From Betaproteobacteria bacterium (GTDB lineage Bacteria; Pseudomonadota; Gammaproteobacteria; Burkholderiales; SG8-39): 64,000 bases of DNA. Position 1 is the first letter of the stretch. Every line of letters begins with the position of its first letter. The notes under the pieces were generated by a model, which saw only the letters and a list, made by a program, of their open reading frames with translations, did no database searches and had not been told where the DNA came from. Below are positions 51,575-61,228 of the stretch, in pieces. Made by a program: the position numbers and the translations under genes. The stretch covers positions 1-64,000 of the forward strand of contig JAJDOG010000084.1 in the NCBI GenBank assembly GCA_022340285.1. Reading direction: 5' to 3'.

Positions 51575-51853
51575 ATGGGAAAGGTCAAGCGAGCCGCCAA
51601 GGGAGCGCCGCGTGCGCAATCGACATCGCGCAACCGATCAGCAGCCGACGATCATTCCGCCGAGTCCTTCTCAACCAAACGCAGCGCGACGCGCCGCACT
51701 CCTGACAACGGTTCCGGCCAGGAGAAGCGCTCGATGCTGGCCGCCGACGACGGTATTCTCGACGAGTGGCTGGAGCCTGACGAGGACGAAGACCTCGATC
51801 AGTGGCTGCACGAGCATGGCGCCGACGGCGACGGCGACGATCGCAACCACTGA
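51575..51853 (+). CDS. Small charged, likely disordered protein
   Basis: 92 aa from the ATG after GAGGAGG; the longer upstream reading lacks a site. The N-terminal half is basic and Ser/Ala-rich (MGKVKRAAKGAPRAQSTSRN). The C-terminal 35 residues are strongly acidic (ILDEWLEPDEDEDLDQWLHE). No domain is recognised. The split charge suggests an unstructured protein that binds nucleic acid or a basic partner. The strong ribosome site supports it as a real gene. Confidence 0.65.
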   Translation: MGKVKRAAKGAPRAQSTSRNRSAADDHSAESFSTKRSATRRTPDNGSGQEKRSMLAADDGILDEWLEPDEDEDLDQWLHEHGADGDGDDRNH

Positions 51854-51982
51854 TCGGCTGCGCCGCGAAGCGGCTCCAGTAACTTACTGATTTGAAAAGG
51901 TGATGACGGCGGGCACGCCGGGCGTGGGCGTGTGCGCTGTCTGTTCCAGCACATCGCGAACGGGAAACGGGGGACGACACGG

Positions 51983-52534
51983 ATGGCGAACAAGATCCGC
52001 AGGGTGGTGACCGGTCACGATGCGCAAGGCCGCGCCGTGTGCATTGCAGACGGCTACGCCAGCAACATCCTGCAACGCCCCAACCGACCCGGCGTCACGC
52101 TGACGAATCTCTGGAAGAACGAAGCGGTTCCGACCGAGTACGACGGTGCGACCGAGACAGTCGACGGCCCGTTCGTGCTTCATCCGCCGAAGGGCGGGGT
52201 GGTGTTCCGGGTGGTCGAGTTCGAGCCCGAGGATCCCGAGGTGCTCAAGACGCTGGATGGCAAAGCCGCCTTTGCGGAGATGGGCGCGGCGCACGCCATC
52301 GTGGAGAACGCGCGCCACCCGTTCATGCATCGGACCGATTCGGTCGACTATGCGATGGTCCTTCGGGGCGAGATCACCATGCTCCTCGACGAGAGCGAGG
52401 TGCACCTCAAGGCGGGCGACGTGCTCATTCAGCGTGGCACCAACCACGCCTGGTCGAATCGCGGGAAGGAAACGTGCCTGATCGCGTTCGTACTGGTTGA
52501 CGCGGTCGCCAAGCACGACGCGCCGTCCGGCTGA
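51983..52534 (+). CDS. Cupin-domain protein
   Basis: 183 aa from MANKIRRVVTGHD; a longer in-frame reading has no better site. The cupin core is VENARHPFMHRTDSVDYAMVLRGEITMLLDESEVHLKAGDVLIQRGTNHAW, in which the H, D/E and late H residues could bind a metal. The preceding region resembles proteins annotated near aromatic-degradation genes, but no enzyme activity can be assigned. It runs convergently into nirE with an 18 bp gap. Confidence 0.82.
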   Translation: MANKIRRVVTGHDAQGRAVCIADGYASNILQRPNRPGVTLTNLWKNEAVPTEYDGATETVDGPFVLHPPKGGVVFRVVEFEPEDPEVLKTLDGKAAFAEMGAAHAIVENARHPFMHRTDSVDYAMVLRGEITMLLDESEVHLKAGDVLIQRGTNHAWSNRGKETCLIAFVLVDAVAKHDAPSG

Positions 52535-52552
52535 CGCCGGATCGAACCGCGC

Positions 52553-53470
52553 TCAGGCGTGCGCCGGCTCGGTGTGCGTGATCAGGCTTTCGGCGTCCGT
52601 GTCGAACCAGCCGAGCTCGCCGCGCAGCTTGACCACCTCGCCCACGACGATCAGCGCCGGCGGCTTGAGGTGCGCGTGGGCAGCGCGTCCCGGAAGGGTC
52701 GTGAGCGTGCCGGTCACCACCCGCTGCTTGGCCGTGGTGGCGCGCTCGATCGCCGCAGCGGGCCAGTCCGCTGGGAGCCCGTGTGCCTTGAGCTGCCCGC
52801 AGATCTCCTCGATCTGGCCCATGCCCATGTAGACGACCACGGTCTGGTTGCGCCGGGCGAGCATTTCCCAGTCGAGATCGCAGGTCCCGCTCTTGAGGTG
52901 CCCGGTGACGAAGATGCACGCTTGCGCGTAGTCGCGGTGGGTGAGCGGAATGCCGCCGTAGGTCGAGGCGCCGCTCGCGGAGGTGACCCCCGGCACGACC
53001 TCGAAGGGAATGCCGTGCTCGGCGAGGAACTGCATTTCCTCGCCGCCGCGCCCGAAGATGAACGGATCGCCGCCTTTCAGCCTCAGCACGCGCTTGCCCT
53101 TGCGCGCGAGGGCCACCAGGAGCGCGTTGATCTCCGCTTGTGCGAGGGCGTGATTGGACTTCTCCTTGCCGGCGTAGATCAGTTCGGCGTTGCGGCGCAC
53201 GAGCCCGAGCACGTCGTTGCTCACAAGATGGTCGTACACGCACACGTCGGCTTGCTGAAGGAGCCGCGCGGCTTTCAAGGTGAGAAGCTCCGGATCGCCG
53301 GGTCCCGCCCCGACCAGGTACACGATGCCCGATTCGTGCTTCGCTGCAACGCCGTCACCACGACCGGGCGCGCGGCTCGCTCTGCGAGTCGGGGTGCGTG
53401 AGACGGAGTCCGCGGTGCGGCTCGCCAGTACGGGCGGTGCGGCGTTGCCGTCCTTCTTCGAGTCGCGCAT
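52553..53470 (-). CDS. nirE: Uroporphyrinogen-III C-methyltransferase (heme d1 branch)
   Basis: 305 aa from MRDSKKDG after GGGAGAG. The first ~50 residues are a variable, probably disordered extension. The SUMT core follows: VYLVGAGPGDPELLTLKAARLLQQADVCVYDHLVS, RLKGGDPFIFGRGGEE, VVPGVTSASGASTYGGIPLTHRD and VVVYMGMGQ. It methylates uroporphyrinogen III to precorrin-2. Beside nirI-nirS and the d1 genes it is most likely NirE, although the same fold serves siroheme synthesis. It is transcribed divergently from nirI, with its own FNR box. Confidence 0.88.
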   Translation of the reverse strand: MRDSKKDGNAAPPVLASRTADSVSRTPTRRASRAPGRGDGVAAKHESGIVYLVGAGPGDPELLTLKAARLLQQADVCVYDHLVSNDVLGLVRRNAELIYAGKEKSNHALAQAEINALLVALARKGKRVLRLKGGDPFIFGRGGEEMQFLAEHGIPFEVVPGVTSASGASTYGGIPLTHRDYAQACIFVTGHLKSGTCDLDWEMLARRNQTVVVYMGMGQIEEICGQLKAHGLPADWPAAAIERATTAKQRVVTGTLTTLPGRAAHAHLKPPALIVVGEVVKLRGELGWFDTDAESLITHTEPAHA

Positions 53471-53529
53471 CCGTCTCTCCCGGCATATGCCGGCGTCCGC
53501 CGGCGACTTGTAGCCAACTTCTGCAGCCA

Positions 53530-53570
53530 ATTTTAGTGGCGCAACCGATGGCGGCTTTGATGCGAGTCAA
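53530..53570 (-). promoter_or_regulatory. FNR-type box and -10 facing nirE
   Basis: TTGAT-GCGA-GTCAA (53557-53570, 9/10). On the minus strand TAAAAT (53530-53535, 5/6 to TATAAT) lies at class II spacing, giving a start near 53522, about 52 nt before the nirE ATG. Confidence 0.65.
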
Positions 53571-53601
53571 AATCGCGACCGTCGACACGAAGGGTGCGCA
53601 T

Positions 53602-53644
53602 TTGATTCAAGTCAAAGGCACGCAACGTGTCGCCGACGTTCAAT
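53602..53644 (+). promoter_or_regulatory. FNR-type box and -10 facing nirI
   Basis: TTGAT-TCAA-GTCAA (53602-53615, 9/10) with TTCAAT (53639-53644) near the expected -10 position. It lies 45 bp from the nirE-facing box, so one regulator could switch both genes. Confidence 0.6.
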
Positions 53645-53671
53645 AGCATTTGCCTTTCCCCGGATGCCTGA

Positions 53672-55345
53672 GTGGCCGTCCCGCTGACCAAGTTCATCGC
53701 GCGCTCGATAACGATGCTCGCGGCGGCGCTGTTTCTCGCCTGCGCGCAGGCGGGCGCGGCGCGTGCCGAGGACACCGGGACGCTTTATCCGCAGGCGCGC
53801 ACATTCTTCCCCGAGGCGGACCGGTTCGGCGCGTTCGAGGGCGCGCCACCGGCGGCGCCGGTCTATCGCGGCGACAAGCTGCTCGGCTATGTCTTCCTCA
53901 CGAACGACGTGGTCCGGATTCCCGCGTATTCCGGCAAGCCCATCAACACGCTGGTCGGGTTCGATCTCGCCGGACGGATCACGGGCATCGCGATCGTGCA
54001 TCACGAGGAGCCCATCCTGGCGGTGGGCATCACCGAGGCGCGACTCAAGGCCTTCACGGATCAGTACCGCGGCAAGTCCGTGTTCAAGCCGATCACGGTC
54101 GGCGCGCCGCGTCCGGGCTACGCGGCGGTGGATACCATATCGGGCGCGACAATCACCGTGATGGTGCAGAACGCGACGATCACGAAATCGGTGCGTCGTG
54201 TCGCCGAATCACGCGGGCTGCGTCCCGGCGGCATCGCGCCGTCTTCGGTGTCCGCAGCGCCGAACGCGGGCGCGGCGTCGTCCGCCGCGCGGGCGCCCGT
54301 GCCGCCGCGCTCCGACACTTCCGCGGCCCGATCGGTCGCCGACCCCGCCGAAGAGCCCCTGTGGAAGGAAGTGTGGCGGAACCGCAAGTACTCGGTCGCG
54401 TTGCTCCTCGTCGGGCTCGGTGTGCTGTCGCTCATTCTCGTCTTCCAGGACTGGCTGGCCCGGCACCCGAGATTCCTCTGGTACCTGCGGCGGGGATTCC
54501 TGCTTTTCACCCTGTTCTTCATCGGCTGGTATGCGCTCGCCCAGCTCTCGGTCATGCACGTGCTCACGTTCCTGCACGCGGCCATGCGCAACTTCCAGTG
54601 GGAAAACTTCCTCATCGACCCGATGCTCTTCATCCTGTGGGGCTTCGTGGCGCTGACGCTGCTCCTGTGGGGCAGGGGCGTCTACTGCGGCTGGCTCTGC
54701 CCCTACGGCGCGCTGCAGGAGCTCGAGAACCAGCTCGCGCGGTGGCTGGGCGTCAAGCAGCTCGAGTTCCCCGATGTCGTGCACGAGCGCCTGTCCGCCG
54801 TGAAGTACCTCGTGCTGATCATGTTGTTCGGCATCTCGCTCCAGTCGCTCGTCGAGGCGGCGCACTATGCCGAGATCGAACCGTTCAAGACCACCATCGT
54901 GATGCACTTCTTTCGCGAATGGCCGTTCGTGCTCTACTCGGGCGCACTGCTGGTAGTGGCGGCCTTCAACCGCAAGTTCTTCTGCAAGTACCTCTGTCCG
55001 CTCGGGGCGGCGCTCGCAATCCCGGGGCGTTTTCGCGTCTTCGACTGGTGGCTCCGGCGCCGCAAGGAGTGCGGTCGGCCCTGCCAGACCTGTGCGCACG
55101 AGTGCGAGGTGCGCGCGATTCGCCAGACCGGCGAGATCAACGCGAACGAGTGCCACTACTGCCTCGACTGCCAGGTCACCTACTACAACGAGCGCAAATG
55201 CATGCCGCTCATCGAGCGCATGAAGCGCCGCGAGCGCGCCACGCGTGCGCGGGAAGTGGTACAGGCGATGGAGCCGCACGCGGGCCCGATGGGATTGGAC
55301 GAGCACTCCGAGCCGCGCAGTTCGCGCGACGGCCCGACGGAGTGA
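53672..55345 (+). CDS. nirI: NirI/NosR-family membrane iron-sulfur flavoprotein
   Basis: 557 aa from a GTG; an ATG 42 bp further in (53714) is possible, and neither has a strong ribosome site. A signal/anchor segment is followed by a periplasmic FMN-binding domain with SGAT (157-160), the flavinylation motif. Then come several membrane helices with CGWLCPYGALQELENQ and CKYLCPLGAALAIPGR, and cytoplasmic [4Fe-4S] sites CGRPCQTCAHEC and CHYCLDCQVTYYNERKC. NirI of Paracoccus is needed for nirS expression or activity; NosR serves N2O reductase. Position directly before nirS favours NirI. It is somewhat shorter than typical members. Confidence 0.88.
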   Translation: MAVPLTKFIARSITMLAAALFLACAQAGAARAEDTGTLYPQARTFFPEADRFGAFEGAPPAAPVYRGDKLLGYVFLTNDVVRIPAYSGKPINTLVGFDLAGRITGIAIVHHEEPILAVGITEARLKAFTDQYRGKSVFKPITVGAPRPGYAAVDTISGATITVMVQNATITKSVRRVAESRGLRPGGIAPSSVSAAPNAGAASSAARAPVPPRSDTSAARSVADPAEEPLWKEVWRNRKYSVALLLVGLGVLSLILVFQDWLARHPRFLWYLRRGFLLFTLFFIGWYALAQLSVMHVLTFLHAAMRNFQWENFLIDPMLFILWGFVALTLLLWGRGVYCGWLCPYGALQELENQLARWLGVKQLEFPDVVHERLSAVKYLVLIMLFGISLQSLVEAAHYAEIEPFKTTIVMHFFREWPFVLYSGALLVVAAFNRKFFCKYLCPLGAALAIPGRFRVFDWWLRRRKECGRPCQTCAHECEVRAIRQTGEINANECHYCLDCQVTYYNERKCMPLIERMKRRERATRAREVVQAMEPHAGPMGLDEHSEPRSSRDGPTE

Positions 55346-55374
55346 TCCAAATCAATGAAGGTGTTAGGGGCATC

Positions 55375-55416
55375 TTGATGCATGTCAAAGATGGCGTGGG
55401 GACCGGTGCATACAGT
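55375..55416 (+). promoter_or_regulatory. FNR-type box and -10 of nirS
   Basis: TTGAT-GCAT-GTCAA (55375-55388, 9/10). TACAGT (55411-55416, 4/6) sits exactly at the class II -10 position, with a start near 55423. The nirS ATG follows 46 nt later with AAGGAGA. Confidence 0.68.
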
Positions 55417-55444
55417 TTCACCAATCGCGGGATTCAGATTCTGA

Positions 55445-57214
<1,770 letters not shown>

Positions 57215-57255
57215 CGAGTCGTGGCCGACTGCCTGTTTTTCCGGCGCAATCGAAG

Positions 57256-57281
57256 CGGGGGCTACGGCCCCCGTTCTTATT
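57256..57281 (+). terminator. Intrinsic terminator after nirS
   Basis: CGGGGGC-TACG-GCCCCCG (57256-57273) is a perfect 7 bp stem with a tetraloop, followed by TTCTTATT. It makes nirS a single-gene transcript, separate from nirC onwards. Confidence 0.75.
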
Positions 57282-57308
57282 GAGGCACGGAGAGGGTTTT
57301 TCTTTCTT

Positions 57309-57424
57309 CTCCCCTCCTTTCCAAGGAGGGGTCCGGCCGAAGGCCGGAGGGTGGTTGAAATCTTGTCGAACGCGGTTAACCACCCGGCCCGCTCCGCGGT
57401 CACGCCTCCTTGAAAGGGGGGAAA
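57309..57424. repeat. REP/BIME-like element, copy 10 (diverged)
   Basis: Arms with CCGGCC-GAA-GGCCGG and GGCCCGC-TCC-GCGGTC inner stems; the second outer stem is weakened (CGCCTCC/GGGGGG). It lies in the 417 bp gap between nirS and nirC, after the terminator. The stretch 57425-57560 shows no gene. Confidence 0.85.
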
Positions 57425-57563
57425 CAACCTTGGCGCTCCGTTTCTTACGCTCGAGACTACGGGAGCGACGCCCAAAATAAGGCAGGGCCGCTCTTAGCGG
57501 GAAGGGAGGAAACGGAGGGAAACAGGCGGTTTCCCTCTGTTCGTGACCTTCCGCTTTTGTGTT

Positions 57564-57605
57564 TTGAGGTGCATCAAGTCCGCCATCGTTCAAACGGCGG
57601 ATCAT
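57564..57605 (+). promoter_or_regulatory. FNR-type box and -10 of the nirC operon
   Basis: TTGAG-GTGC-ATCAA (57564-57577, 9/10). GATCAT (57600-57605, 4/6) is at the class II position, giving a start near 57612, 20 nt before the nirC ATG. Confidence 0.62.
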
Positions 57606-57631
57606 GGATGCGATTGCAGGGATCGATATCC

Positions 57632-57976
57632 ATGCGCGCCCGTATCACCAACATCCTCGCCACATTCGCTGCGTCACTCGCCGTGGTGGCGCCCGTGTGC
57701 GCAAAAGCGGACCCGAGCGCCGAGCGCCAGCGAGAGCTCGTCAACCTCGTGCGTCAGGATTGCGGGTCCTGCCACGGGATGACGTTCCGGGGCGGGCTCG
57801 GACCGCCCCTCACGTCGGAAGCACTGCGCGAGAAGCCGGCCGACACTCTGACGGCAACGATCCTGAACGGTCGCCCGGGGACGCCGATGCCGCCGTGGCG
57901 GCAGTTCGTCAGCGAGGCCGAGGCGGGCTGGATCGTGGATCGGCTGCAGAAAGGATTTTTGGATGACGCGCGTTGA
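57632..57976 (+). CDS. nirC: Monoheme c-type cytochrome NirC
   Basis: 114 aa from MRARITNILATFAAS; a signal peptide ends near residue 25 (CAKA). The heme site is DCGSCHG (C44, C47, H48), and the C-terminal TPMPPW supplies the methionine ligand. In other denitrifiers NirC donates electrons to NirS or acts in d1 maturation. The longer upstream reading crosses the promoter region. It overlaps nirF by 14 bp, so the d1 genes form one transcript from here. Confidence 0.9.
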   Translation: MRARITNILATFAASLAVVAPVCAKADPSAERQRELVNLVRQDCGSCHGMTFRGGLGPPLTSEALREKPADTLTATILNGRPGTPMPPWRQFVSEAEAGWIVDRLQKGFLDDAR

Positions 57977-59141
57977 GCTGATCGGTTTCGCGCTCGTCGC
58001 GTCGACGATCGCGGGCTGCGCGACGGTTGCGTCGCGCGAGACCGCCGATCTTGGCGTCATCGTCGAGCGTGCGACCGGCAGTGTGCAGCTCGTGAATCAG
58101 ACCAAGCGCGCGAGTCTCGGGCGCATCCAGGGGCTTGGCGATCTATCGCACGCTTCGATCGTCTACTCGCACGACGCCAGGTACGCGTACGTATTCGGTC
58201 GAGACGGCGGCCTCTCGAAGATCGATATCGTCGCGCAGCGCACGGTGGCCCGCACTGTGCAGGCCGGCAACTCGATCGGTGGTGCGATTTCGCGCGACGG
58301 GCACCTGGTCGCCGTGGCGAACTACCAGCCCGGCGGAATCAAGGTCTTCGATGCCGATACGCTCGAGCTCCTCTCCGAGGTCCCATCGACCTACGGCGTC
58401 GAAGGCAAGCGCGCCAAGGTCGTGGGGATCGCGGATGCGCCGGGCAACCGCTTCGTATTCAGCCTGTTCGATGCGGACGAGATCTGGGTGGCCGATCTGA
58501 CCGACGCGCGCCATCCCGCCGTTCGGAAGTTCCGGGACGTGGGCCGACAACCCTACGATGCGCTGATCACGCCCGACGGCCGCTATTACATTGCAGGCCT
58601 CTTCGGCGAGGACGGCCTCGTGCTGCTCGACATGCAGAACCTCGACGCCGGCGCACGGCGCATCCTGGACGGTTACGGCCGGGGCAGCGAGAAGCTGCCC
58701 GTGTACAAGATGCCGCACCTGCGCGGCTGGGCGATGGCCGGCGATTATGCGTTCCTGCCGGCGATCGGACGCTACGAGGTGCTGGTGGTCGACCGGCGCA
58801 CGTGGAAGCAGGTCGCGGCGGTTCCCGTCCAGGGACAGCCGGTATTCGTGATGGCGCGCCCCGACGGCCGACAGGTCTGGGTCAACTTCGCCTTCCCACG
58901 CAACGGCGTCGTGCAGGTGATCGATGTCCCGACCCTGAAGCTCGTCGAATCGCTGCACCCGGGAAAGACGGTCCTGCATATGGAGTTCACGGCGCGCGGC
59001 GACGAGATCTGGATCTCCGCGCGCGACGACGACCGCGTCGTCGTCTACAACACCGAGCGGTTCCAGAAGCTCGCCGAGCTGCCCGCGAAGTCGCCGAGCG
59101 GGATCTTTTTCACATGGCGCGCACAGAAGATCGGGTTGTGA
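57963..59141 (+). CDS. nirF: Heme d1 biosynthesis protein NirF (lipoprotein)
   Basis: 392 aa, a d1-domain-like beta propeller without a c-heme. An N-terminal lipobox (TIAGC, Cys19) indicates a periplasmic lipoprotein. The propeller shows DARYAYVFGRDGGLSKIDI, GGAISRDGHLVAVANYQPGGIKVFD and ISPDGRYYIAGLFGEDG-type repeats. NirF binds and probably converts a late d1 precursor. It overlaps nirC and lies 4 bp before nirDL. Confidence 0.95.
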   Translation: MTRVELIGFALVASTIAGCATVASRETADLGVIVERATGSVQLVNQTKRASLGRIQGLGDLSHASIVYSHDARYAYVFGRDGGLSKIDIVAQRTVARTVQAGNSIGGAISRDGHLVAVANYQPGGIKVFDADTLELLSEVPSTYGVEGKRAKVVGIADAPGNRFVFSLFDADEIWVADLTDARHPAVRKFRDVGRQPYDALITPDGRYYIAGLFGEDGLVLLDMQNLDAGARRILDGYGRGSEKLPVYKMPHLRGWAMAGDYAFLPAIGRYEVLVVDRRTWKQVAAVPVQGQPVFVMARPDGRQVWVNFAFPRNGVVQVIDVPTLKLVESLHPGKTVLHMEFTARGDEIWISARDDDRVVVYNTERFQKLAELPAKSPSGIFFTWRAQKIGL

Positions 59142-59145
59142 GGTC

Positions 59146-60129
59146 ATGAACTCGCTCGACTTCAGGCTCCTCAATGATTTTCAGCGCGATTTTCCGCTCG
59201 TGTCCGAGCCGTATGCGCTGATCGCGCGCACGCTCGGTGTGTCGCGAGACGAGGTGCTCGACACGCTCGCGAAGCTGCGGGGATTGGGCGCGGTCGGCCG
59301 CATCGGTGCGGTGTTCCGTCCCAACGCGATCGGCGCCTCGACGCTTGCCGCGATGGCAGTCCCGGCTGATCGCCTGAACACCGTCGCGCGCTACGTGTCG
59401 GGATTCCGCGAAGTCAATCACAACTATCAGCGGGAGCACCGGATCAACCTCTGGTTCGTGGTCACCGCGCCCGAGATCGGACGGCTGAACCAGGTGCTCG
59501 GGTCGATCGAGCAGACGACCGGGCTGGAAGTCGTTTCCCTGCCGCTGCTCGAGGAGTTTCACATCGATCTCGGCTTCGATCTGCACGGCGTAGGCGCGAA
59601 ACGGGTATCGGGCGGTCCGCCGCCGCGCGTCTCGATCAGTCCCGCTGGGCAGCGTCTGGTGGCGGCCCTGCAAGACGGGCTCGACCTGGTGCCCCGTCCT
59701 TACGCGGTACTCGCTGCGCGTGCGGGACTCTCCGAGAGCAAGGTGCTCGAGACGCTCGCGAAATGGCAGGATCTCGGCCTCGTCCGGCGCTTCGGCGTGG
59801 TCGTGCGGCACCACGAGCTCGGCTTCGGTGCCAACGCGATGTGCGTGTGGGACGTCCCGGACGCCAAAGTCAGCGCGCTCGGGAAGGCACTCGCGGCGGA
59901 ACCGGCCGTGACGCTCTGCTATCGCCGCGCGCGCGTGCTTCCGTCATGGCCCTTCAATCTGTATTGCATGCTCCACGGAAGGGAGCGGGCCGAGGTGATG
60001 GGCGCGCTCGCGGGCATCGAGGCGCGCCACGGTCTCGGCCGGTACCGGGACGACGTGCTGTTCAGCGTGCGCCGATTCAAGCAGACGGGCGCGCGTTATT
60101 CCGAGCTCGAGGCGCAGCGCAATGGATAG
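59146..60129 (+). CDS. nirD: Siroheme decarboxylase, NirD-NirL fusion
   Basis: 327 aa made of two AsnC/Lrp-like halves. The first half starts MNSLDFRLLNDFQRDFPLV and the second starts near residue 165 (ISPAGQRLVAALQDGLDLVPRPYAVLAARAG). Each has an HTH-like region followed by a ferredoxin-like domain; VNHNYQREHRINLWFVV and TLCYRRARVLPSWPFNLYCMLHG are the active-site segments. The complex decarboxylates siroheme to didecarboxysiroheme. In many species NirD and NirL are separate. It overlaps nirG by 8 bp. Confidence 0.93.
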   Translation: MNSLDFRLLNDFQRDFPLVSEPYALIARTLGVSRDEVLDTLAKLRGLGAVGRIGAVFRPNAIGASTLAAMAVPADRLNTVARYVSGFREVNHNYQREHRINLWFVVTAPEIGRLNQVLGSIEQTTGLEVVSLPLLEEFHIDLGFDLHGVGAKRVSGGPPPRVSISPAGQRLVAALQDGLDLVPRPYAVLAARAGLSESKVLETLAKWQDLGLVRRFGVVVRHHELGFGANAMCVWDVPDAKVSALGKALAAEPAVTLCYRRARVLPSWPFNLYCMLHGRERAEVMGALAGIEARHGLGRYRDDVLFSVRRFKQTGARYSELEAQRNG

Positions 60130-60571
60130 CATCGACCGCGCGATCGTGAACCGGCTGCAGGACGGCATCGAGATCTGCGAGCGGCCGTTCGCGCCCATCT
60201 CGCACTCGCTCGGCATTCCGGAAGCCGAGCTGGCGTCGCGAGTGGAACGTCTGCTGGCAGATGGCACGCTCTCGCGGTTCGGACCGATGTACAACGCGTC
60301 AGAGCTGGGCGGGGCCTTCACGCTCGCCGCGATGAGCATTCCGGCGGGCGACTTCGAACGGAGCGCCGATCTCGTGAACGCGCATCCCGAGGTGGCGCAC
60401 AACTACGAGCGCGATCACGCGCTCAACATGTGGTTCGTGGTCGCCGCCGAGCGACCCGAAGGCGTCGCAAACGTGATCCGGGAAATCGAGCGGGAAACGG
60501 GTTACGCGGTCCTCGATCTGCCCAAGCTCACCGAGTATTTCCTCGATCTACGGCTCCCGGCACAGCCATGA
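60122..60571 (+). CDS. nirG: Siroheme decarboxylase subunit NirG
   Basis: 149 aa AsnC-like protein. It contains MDSIDRAIVNRLQDGIEICERPFAPISHSLGI and VAHNYERDHALNMWFVVAAERPE, matching the NirD-type half. It forms the decarboxylase with NirDL and NirH. It overlaps the gene before (8 bp) and the gene after (4 bp). Confidence 0.92.
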   Translation: MDSIDRAIVNRLQDGIEICERPFAPISHSLGIPEAELASRVERLLADGTLSRFGPMYNASELGGAFTLAAMSIPAGDFERSADLVNAHPEVAHNYERDHALNMWFVVAAERPEGVANVIREIERETGYAVLDLPKLTEYFLDLRLPAQP

Positions 60572-61068
60572 ACGCCCGCTCCGACGCGCCGCTCGACGCC
60601 GCCGATCGCGCGATCATCCTTGCCACGCAGGATGGGCTGCCGCTCGTCCCGCGTCCCTACCATGCGGTGGCGAGCGGGCTCGGCATGCCGGGCGAGGAGG
60701 TCATGGCGCGCATGCAGCGGATGCGCGCGCTCGGGGTGATCCGGCGCATCGCGGCGGTGCCCAACCATTACCGGCTGGGTTACCGCGCGAACGGCATGTC
60801 GGTCTGGGATGTGCCCGACGACCGGATCGACGCGCTGGGCGAACGGGTGGGCGCGCTGTCGTTCGTGAGCCATTGCTACCGCCGCCCGCGCGTGCTGCCG
60901 GCGTGGCGATACAACCTCTTTGCGATGGTGCACGGCGCGACGCGCGCAGAGGTGGAGGCGCGCGTGAGCGAGATCGCGGCATTGCTCGGCGACGCCCATC
61001 GCGCGCACGAAGTGCTCTACAGCAAACGCATCCTGAAGAAGACGGGAATGCGGTTGAGGCGGACATGA
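60568..61068 (+). CDS. nirH: Siroheme decarboxylase subunit NirH
   Basis: 166 aa from the ATG overlapping the nirG stop. It matches the NirL-type half: DAADRAIILATQDGLPLVPRPYHAVASGLGM, RIAAVPNHYRLGYRANGMSVWDVPDDRID and FVSHCYRRPRVLPAWRYNLFAMVHG. NirG plus NirH thus mirror the two halves of NirDL. It is followed by a REP-like element and then nirJ. Confidence 0.92.
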   Translation: MNARSDAPLDAADRAIILATQDGLPLVPRPYHAVASGLGMPGEEVMARMQRMRALGVIRRIAAVPNHYRLGYRANGMSVWDVPDDRIDALGERVGALSFVSHCYRRPRVLPAWRYNLFAMVHGATRAEVEARVSEIAALLGDAHRAHEVLYSKRILKKTGMRLRRT

Positions 61069-61088
61069 TCCGGGATCAGCGAAAGATT

Positions 61089-61199
61089 CTTCCCCCCCTT
61101 TCCGAGGAAGGGTGCCGGTGGAGCCGGCGGGGTGGTGCGCAACGCCCGCCAAACCACCCCGGCTGCTCCGCAGCCACCCCTCCTTGAAAAGGAGGGGAA
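61089..61199. repeat. REP/BIME-like element, copy 11
   Basis: Arms with inner stems GCCGG-TGGA-CCGGC-like and GGCTGC/GCAGCC; the first outer stem is imperfect. It lies inside the d1 operon between nirH and nirJ, where its GGAGGGG end is about 25 nt before the nirJ ATG. Confidence 0.88.
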
Positions 61200-61228
61200 G
61201 CCAAACCGATTGACGAGCGGATCGAAAA

